Shown: piece by piece, positions 47,901 through 56,900 of the stretch
Layout: the number at the start of each line of letters is the position of its first letter
How positions within the stretch are numbered: the first letter of the stretch is position 1
From: Pristionchus mayeri
Lineage: Eukaryota > Nematoda > Chromadorea > Rhabditida > Neodiplogasteridae
Length of the DNA: 64,000 nucleotides
Direction: 5' to 3'
NCBI GenBank assembly: GCA_036245805.1
Contig: BTRK01000006.1
Location: 27,091,901 to 27,155,900, forward strand
The notes under the pieces: model-generated
Told to the model about the DNA's origin: nothing
Databases searched by the model: none
The model's input: only the letters and a program-made list of their open reading frames with translations
Program-made: the position numbers and the translations under genes

Positions 47901-50900
47901 GCGGGGTTGATCATCGAGACCAAACTCCCCTTTCTTGAAGCGGGAGAACCACTTATAGCAGAAGGGTATGGAGGGGGCGTCAGCTCCTTCCGACTGGGCC
48001 AGGGCAGAGTGGGCCTCCTTCACGGATCGGCCAAGACGGTAGTAATGAAGTAAAACTGCTCGGAGGTAGAGATGGGAGTCCATCACAAGAATCAATGTAG
48101 CAACTAGGAGACTGATTAAATCCTCTCACTACTCAACGTCAGAATGATGCAATACATTGTTGACAAACAGATTGCGCAATCACTGCATTTGATCGCGAAC
48201 TGACTTTTTTCAGAAGCATTATACGAACTTTCCGGACACCCCAATAATATATTAGGTTGTAACATAAGTTTTGTCGTATTTTTGGGTCTGAGTTCAGCTC
48301 TCTCGTGCGTGCTCTTTTGTTATTGCCGACTGCCCTCGTCTTTACACTAGAAGGTGGTTCCCTCCTTCTCTCATTGCGTGTTTACCATTCAGTTCTATCT
48401 AGTCCCCAAGGCGAGAATGCCCCACAACTTCGTCCCCGACCGAGCCCATTTCCGTCATGTGATGCTCTTTTTGTTCCTCTCCGGACTGAAACCGCCCGAG
48501 ACCCAGCGTCGAATCGCTGAAGTTTACCCCTCGGATGCCCCGAATGTGAGGACAGTGGAAAGATGGTACGCGAAGTTTGAGAATAAGGACTATTCCATCG
48601 AAGAAGAGGATCGATCCGGTCGTCCTCATGAGTTAGATCTCGATCGTCTGCGTACAGAGGTTGAAGCCGATCCGTATCTTACCACTCGGGATCTCTCCCT
48701 CACGCTTGGGGTCAGTCATATGACTGTGGACCGTGGACTTCACTCAATCGGAAAAGCCTGGAAACTAGGGAGGTGGGTACCGCATGAGCTGTCCGACTAC
48801 GACCGTGATCGGAGGGTCGACATCAGTTCGACTCTTTTCACCCTCCATCGTCGGTTCGATTGCCTGGACAACCTCATCACGGGAGATGAGAAGTGGGTGC
48901 TGTATGATAACCATGAGCGTAGAAGACAGTGGGTTGGAGTCGATGAGCAGCCAGAAGATGTCCCCAAACCCAGTTTACACCCCAAAAAGGTAATGATCTG
49001 CGTCTGGTGGTCCGTATACAAGGTTGAGTACTGGGAGCTTCTCGATAAAGGGGTCACCATTACTGCTCAGACCTACACTGCCCAGCTACGGAAGCTGAAG
49101 CTCCATCTCGAACAGGATCGTGGGAAGGACGCAAGAATCTACTTCCAACACGACAATGCCCGTCCACACATTGCAAGATCGACCAAGGCTGAGTTAGCCG
49201 GCTACGGATGGACTGTCCTCCCCCACCCGCCGTATTCTCCCGACCTTGCCCCTAGTGATTACCACCTTTTCTCTGAGCTCCAGCGCTTCCTCAAAGGGCA
49301 GAGCTTCAAAGATAAATCATCCCTTCATACCGCCCTCTCCAACTTCTTCACCAACCAGCCCAAGGAGTTCTACTATCAGGGCATCCACAAGTTACCCGGA
49401 AGATGGCAGATGGTGATAGATAACAAAGGAGATTACTTCTAGAATTCATGATACTTTGTAATCGTTTTGCGATAAAATGTTAAAAATATGAAAATACGAC
49501 AAAACTTTTGTTACAACCTGATAGATAAATAGTGAAACATTTCTCAAGGTGATGAACATAGAAAAAATAAAAAATGAACTGTCGAATCGCAAAGTGATCG
49601 TGATTTTGCCTGCAAATTAAGTGATTTTCAGGATTTTTCACGCACAATCAGGCAATCCCACTGTAGTATTTTTAAACGCGCGCGCGTTTTGCTTGATGCC
49701 TGCGGACGTTTTCATTTTCCTTATGTCGATGCTCCGGGGGCCGTGTCCGCGTGGTGTGTGACAAAAATTTTTAATTCTATGATAAGGGGGGTAAGGACCC
49801 CTTCGAGAATATACAAACTAGTTTGCGGTGTTGTAACAATTTAACTAAGTTCAATTATTACACTGTAAGAAGCGAACTCTAGTTAAATTCTTACAATTTT
49901 TTTGATACCTTTAAAAATGCTTAAAAATCATAGTAAAGCATTTTTAAAGGTATCAAAAAAATTTGTAAGAATTTAACTCGAGTTCAATGCTTACGTGTAA
50001 CAATTATTTATTTTATTTATCGTACACCACAAGGGCGCTTCATCAAGTATAGAGTGTTCGAGAAAATAATTAGGGTTAGGGAAGAGGAAGGGGGGAGGGT
50101 AGATCTTCCGAATCACAAGAAAGAGAGAGTGGCGAGGGGGGGAGCCTCGTGAGCCTGAGAACAATTGAACTTAGTTCAATTGTTACAACATCACAAACTA
50201 ATTTGTATACTCGATTTTTTTATTCCCCCCTTATATGCAATGATGTTTAGAATAAAGTCGGTCATACATTCCGACTGCGAGAAGATGAAATCAGAAGGAA
50301 AAGAGCTTCATTACTGTGTAATACAAAGATTAGAAGCGAGCTGGAGGCTCAATACGTGAGTTTGCTTTCATTAGAAATTATAGGAATACTCCGAAAATTG
50401 TGGCATTGCTACAGGTGAATCTGCAAGAATATTTACGAGACGGGGAGAAGTACCATTCTGGGAGTGTAAGAAATGAGAAGAACATGAAACTGCTGAAGGT
50501 ACATCACTCCCTTCCTCCCCTTGATCATCTATCTCATCACAGACTCGCATCGCAAACAAATCCACCGTGGGCGAAGACAATCTCATATATGACCAACTCA
50601 TGTATGGATACAATCCATGTTAGTCAGCAATATAGATTCTTCTCCTTAATATCTGATGTCTTCTAATTCAATTCCAGACCGCAACTGCATGATTGTCACT
50701 GAGGGGAGAGGGAAAATAGCGCAACTGAGATGTTCTGTTACAAATATTAAGGAGTATGATGCATCAATATCAAAGTCGAGGGAGAAAACTATGAAGAATG
50801 CTAATCAAAAGGTAAGTATTACAGGTCAATTCGTATTCTAATACTATTCTCAAATCTAGCAATTCGCCTGTGATGTCAATGGCGTTGAATGGTTATGACT

Positions 50901-53900
50901 TTCAGTGGAATGGGACAGCGTGGAAGCAACTATCATTCTTTACTAGAGATAGATCATATCCCAAGAAGTTGGTTCAGTTCAGCGGAACGGAGATGGATGA
51001 GGGTCACATCCCTCCCAAATATCCTTTATCCACGTGAGTTATCATTGAATAATTTGAGTATTCTTTCATCTTCAGCTCTCTTCTCTCTTCGGTAGATTCA
51101 TTCTGGCGTCGAGTTGACTGGCCTTCATCGAATGACTGCGATGCACTTGTCTTCCCTTCCGACTTTTCATCGGTCCAGGCAATTCCCCAGATGTTCGTCA
51201 ATCCAGAAGAGAAGGGATTCATGTCAGTTTATCCTTCTTTATTGCGTATTCGGCTCAGAATGGTTCATTTCAATCCTGTTTGAACTTTTCCAGTGTGTCG
51301 GAGATACTAACGAAGATGTTGTCTCTGGAAGTGGAAGGAGAGCATCCTCTCCCATGGGAAGAACCTGTCTGCACCGAGACCATCCACCATACCAGACTTA
51401 CTCACGTATGCAGTTACATAAATTATTTCCTAAATGTAATAATCTATGTGTCTGCATATCACTCATATGGTTCAGTTGCGTGGAATTAATGCTACTTTGG
51501 CTCTCTCCCGTTCCAATCGATGGAAGGAAACGGAATTGAGCGGTATTCTAGTGAGATTGGCAGAAAGAAGAATGGATGAGGCTGAAATGGGACAAAGGAT
51601 CAAGACTCTCATACAATATGTGAGTATTCTATTCTCCACTCTTCACTATCTTCTCCTTGGACAGAACATTGGTCCTGCGTGGATCTCTCGTAATCTGGCA
51701 GCTCTCTATTGGAGAGTAGTGGGTCATCCATCCAGAGCCATCACTTGTCTACTGGCTGCACTACAATATTCAGTATGACTAGTATTGATTATGATAGCAT
51801 TGAATGAGTGATCATGAAGGAGACTCATCGGGATGTTGCACTCTTCCAACTTGCGTCCGTCCTTCTGAGGACTACAACTTTGAAAAGAGACGTCGCCGTG
51901 CTTCTCTCCCTTGCAATCAATGCAGCTCCTGAACAGGTGAAGGATACGATTGATGAGAATGGAAGTAAAGAGGGGACGGAACGAGAATGGGGAGATTGCA
52001 GCCTCAGTCTCATTATCTACTGGGTCGAGTGTATCTTGTGATGAACGAGATCGACAAAGGAGTTGGCAGTCTCAAGGGAGCTCTCGATAGGAATCCCTTC
52101 CACTACTCCACTCACAATGATCTCCTGACTCTCGTATGCAGGGGACAGGTAGTCACTCTAATCCTTCATTCTCCATCCATCCTCATTGAATCGTGTCGTC
52201 CTTGCAGCCGTCAAAGCCGGGAGTTCGTCTCCGCTTCCCTTCTATTTGCTGTTCGCCCTCCAATCAAGATGCTGTATGTGTGAAGGTTTGTGTAGAGGTC
52301 ATTTAATCGTGATTCCTTTCATCCATTCAGACTACCTCGGGCGATCATTGTTTCGGAATGTCGTTTACTGAAGAGAATCAAGCAAAGACTAGTCTAGTCT
52401 ATACAAGATGCAATCGACAGTATACGGTATTATTTCGTAGGATAAGGATTCTATAAATATATTGATGACACTAAACTATCAGGGGTTCTCTTACAAGCCA
52501 CCCCCTTTGCTCTCCATTCTTTCGCCATTCCTTCCTCTATTCACGATGGGTGAGAATGAATGAATATCATAATATTTACTTCCAGATTGATTCATTTGCA
52601 GTGGGTAAGCGAGAGGAGAATTATTTGATGGACGAATCAGAGGGTGTTCAGCTCATTCACAGTGAAGAGGTACGTTCCACTGTACTACATAAAGTCACGG
52701 CGTTTTACCGCCAAAAACGTTTGAAGCATTATTGCTGGGAAACAGCCGCTGAAATTCTAATACCGTAGTGCTTGCAGTTCTCTCTCTTTCTCTGTCCTCT
52801 CTTTCTCTCGCCACCCCCTGTAGAACGCCGTGTAAAGTAGCCGGCCGATGACAAAATCCATACCAAGGCTATACACGTTGCTGCGGATAATGTATAATAA
52901 GGATAACGCGACATTTTCATATATGTCTCATTTGCACATGTGTCATTTTTGGGAAGAGTCCGTTGCTGCGCGTGGCATGTATGAGAGAGTGTGCAGAAGT
53001 GAGAGAACGCGAGATCAGTCATCTTCAACCTGATCCTTTCTGTCCACCCTTTGGAGCCACGGGCTCAGCCATGCATAAAAATGGCTCGCTCGAGCCACTT
53101 AAGTGTTTTAGCGGGAAAACCGTAGTAATTACCGCGAAGTTACATTTCGCACCATGTATCGTACATCACGGCATGATTTTTACTGACGACAAGAAAAAAA
53201 AAGTGACTCTAGGAAAACGAAAATATCGTAATTTGCTCTGGACAGATCACGTCCTTGAATTACTGTACAAATTTTTTTAAAAAGTACACATTTCACTACG
53301 GTACAGTCCCTGCGTTTTGTAAAAATTTAAAAAAAGGCCTGAAATTACAGCAAGAATGGACAAATCTTCTTTGCATTACGGTAGCTTCGAGACAGCCGTT
53401 AAGGGAGCCGGGATTTTCGTGGCTGCAACATTTCACACTTTCTATTTTATTTTGATTTCGAAGGGACAATCGCTCTGAACGGAGTGTCGGAAAAAATCAT
53501 GCCGTGTACATGCTTGCAAAATCAAAACGACCACCGAGAGGCACCGAATAAATTTCAATTTTTGAGTCATTGCGAATACGCAAATTTGGAAGCTGTGATT
53601 CTGCTCAGCTGATGCCGGAATCGTATATCCGATGGAAATCCCTGCGTTCCAGTGCGCATTTGATTATAGGAAAACGTGCAGTGAATTGTAAGCGCGCAAT
53701 TTTTTTCCATTTTCTTTGAATTATACAGAGTATTCTGTATAAGAAATCATTTTGGAATTGTGCCAATCGGTGAACTTTGCAATTTGCCTTTTTTTAAATA
53801 TCAAGGTAATTCAGTTTTTTTTAAAATTTCGCGAGCGGAGTGCATTTACTGTAGCGGAACGAAGAATATTTTTAGAATGTTCCAGTCGTCTCCGGTAATT

Positions 53901-56900
53901 CCGGGTGGGGGTTATAATATGAAATGTTTTGAAGATTCCTCTTGACTATGGAGGTCCGGAAGCGTACATCTCGTATACTCCTCATGAATGGTATAAATCG
54001 GTAACGTATTTACAATAATTACTAATTGGGATGTGACCCTCGCATATTTCTATTCATATCGCATGGTCAAGAAGGTATGAGTCCTAGAGGGATTCGAGAA
54101 AGTAGAGCAACGAGAGAGGAGGGAGTATCTTCTTTACTTTCATTTAAATAATTGAAGGCGAAACGATCGCTCGTGTATGCAGTAGAAGAAGAGGAGGAGG
54201 AAGATGAGATTGAATTGGAGATAGAATATAATCAGCCAATCATTCCCCATGTAATATCCCGAATTCTCAGATTATTCCTCCCTCGGTTCTATGGTGGGAC
54301 ATACATAACATGGGATGTTTCATTGAGCGCCTCCTTCTTTTGCATTTTGATTTTTTCTACTAGATTATGCACAATCCAAATTTAATTGGCTGCGCCTAAA
54401 TCATTCGCTGAAACTTTGTTCTGATGTAAGCCTTCTTCAGAAACCTCTTTCCCTTCTATGGATCTCATCTAAATCAGAGATGCTCCGATATGATATCCCT
54501 CTTCCAGAGGTACACACAATCTTCCCAAATGATTTGATAAGTGAGAGATTGAGATAATGCCAATTCCTTCGATGTCTCTCATTCGAACTGGACTGGGTAG
54601 ATTCCCTCCTCCTCGTACTTCCGAACAAATGTGCTCAGGAGTTCCCAAGGTGACCATATCAGTTCCAATACTAGATCGATACATTGCTGAGAGAAGTGGA
54701 GTATTGGTTGTTAACCACTGACTCGCTTCTCTTTTTCTCATCTCCTTTTTTTGGTTTTAGCTGGAGTATCTACTGGACACGCAAGTCTCCACTTTCCTTT
54801 CCGTTTCTGCTAAAGGAGCAGATGTAGAAAAGTAAGTATTCATCAGTATGCACGGTGAAATTTGCTCATAAAAACAGTTAAAGAAGGATTCTCAGCAACC
54901 ATGCGCCTGGTTAAAATTGTTTAAAACAGGGAGGGAACTCTCTACAAGTCGCGTTCTCTCTCGCTCGTTGCCTGACCTTTAGGGTTACTTTTCACTCAGC
55001 GAACTAGTCGTGACTTGCTCACGTGGGTTCAACCATGGATAAAAACATGGCGTCGGCCAAGCCAATTGAATTTTTTTGCCGGGCTTACCGTATGTTTCTG
55101 CGAATTTACATTTTGCACTTACACGTGCACTTAGCATCAGTAAGTGCTACACTAAATGCAGGCTCAACAGCCGGTCCCCACAACAACCCGACCGCACGCG
55201 AGCTCTTGCGTCGCGGTTGGTGTACGGAAGTCCGGTTGTGTAGGGTATCTATTCCACTTAATTTGTAATTTGCACAGCTGGCACGCGTCCCTCGCCTGGG
55301 GAACTTTATTTGCCTTGCGGAAAATAATTTAAGCCCCCGTGTTGCTGTAGATTTTTTCGGTAGGGATTCGAGTGAGGTTTTGGTGAGCCAGAAAACTGTC
55401 TGATTTTCACTTTTGCTCAATTTTGCTGATAAAAATTTAAAGTTACCCAACAACAGTGCAAAATTTTTAAATTGGCGCCTGAACAATACCTTACCGCGAA
55501 TTACATGAACATGCACTAAGTACCGTAATTTAAAATGCGCGGTTTGTTTAAATATTGTTTAAAAAGCAAACTCTCCCTCCAGTAAAAATTATTGAAAAGT
55601 ACACTACAGGGTGCGCCATATTGGATTGAGTTTGTGGTGTTGGCGCGTCTTCCAGGATGCGCATCATGTAATACTCCTTCTGGCTCTTGGCTCCCGGAGT
55701 GACAAAAACGAGAAGGCACTTGACTGTTGGGAAAATTGCAGCCCTAACCCTGATGTAGAAGGGATGACTGATATAGCCAACAATTCCACAACAATTTTAA
55801 GATACTTCAGGATCAGAAGCAGTGATTATGCTGGTTTGGATATTTTACATGCTTTCGACTGTAAAGATATTTACATCGCTGAGCAACGTACTGAAATGCG
55901 CGGACCTGGCAAACTGCAACAACAGTTTACGGTTCCGTTATATGCGACGCTTAATCTGAAGCTCACCTAGTCCGAGTAACTTAATATACTTGTTAGGGCG
56001 AAGAGTCAGTCAGGAGTTGGGATGACGAGAAATGGATGTGCTCGATATTTCAAAACTCTTGACCACCTGAGTACGCTTTCAAAGTACCATCTTTCGGATT
56101 CGCTCTCGGTGCCTTGTGGTGGAATCAGACCCAAGTCTCTACATGTCAGGACAGCCCATATCAGTACCAAGCTGCTGCTACATTATGCCGATATCGGAAG
56201 CAGTCGACTTGTGAACGCCGAGTCGATCAGCGTCGATGTCAGCGACTTGTGACACCTACTTGTGACTGAGAATGAGGGTTGGAGAATACTAGACATCGTC
56301 ATTACTAGAAAGCCTGACTAACTTACACGAGGCCTTGAATAGTGAGAGACCAATGGTCACTCGCCATGATGATGCTATAGGGGTCGCGCATATCGATTGG
56401 GCGGCCGGGTCACAGAATAATGAAATCAGTCTACGTAATTATGGCGCACCCTGTAATTGGAGAGAGCGTCGGACAAACAGAAAATTTCCAGCTAGCTGCC
56501 GAGAATTTCCAAAAAGATGCACTAATTATTATGTCCATTTGGGATTGCGGTCAATAACGTGGATAATGCCATTATTTTTCTATTCGTGCTCAATAAGTTT
56601 AATATTTTCGTATATATTTTATTTAAAAAATTTGAGTCAACATTTGTAGAGGAATGCAAGAAACAAAGAGTGTATTCTAGATCCATAAAAAAAAAATTAC
56701 TGGGAAAAAAAAAACATTTCACTTTTTTTCCCGGTAATTTTTGAACGAAAAAAATTCCGTTTTCGATTTTGTTTCCGGTCTTTCTTTTTTCCCGCTTAAC
56801 CCTAGTACTCGTCATATACCTCATAATCTAGCAGAGATAGAGAGGGGGGGGGGATTTGTAGACTTTCCATTGACCACTTGCAGATACATCGACGTTCTCT

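Larger units (their letters stand above)
46862..49745. mobile_element. Family E MITE, copy 2, split by two mariners
   Basis: Ends CACGGCCCCTGGAGCATCGA and, on the right, TTATGTCGATGCTCCGGGGG-CCGTG, flanked by TCCGCG on both sides (46856-46861, 49746-49751). Removing the two mariner elements leaves about 375 bases, comparable with the 296-base copy 1. The right 70 bases match copy 1 almost exactly. Confidence 0.88.

Noticed and set aside
50068..50082. Telomere-like TTAGGGTTAGGG
   Set aside because: Only about two units, inside an intron; no array.
50892..50905. A 14-nt intron (GTTATGACTTTCAG)
   Set aside because: Too short; a 94-nt intron from 50812 to the same acceptor is in phase.
54251..54270. 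A 20-nt intron after a GTAATA donor
   Set aside because: Too short. Extending the exon to a donor at 54293 gives correct phase with the next exon.
54426..54440. A 15-nt intron (GTAAG...TTCAG) in TTC17
   Set aside because: Far below the smallest supported introns (39-42 nt). Reading through keeps the frame open and fits the family length better, so 54364-54509 is treated as one exon.
55611..55970. A 119-codon transposase in the TA-flanked element
   Set aside because: No DDE motif or DNA-binding signature is visible; length and content fit a chance ORF.
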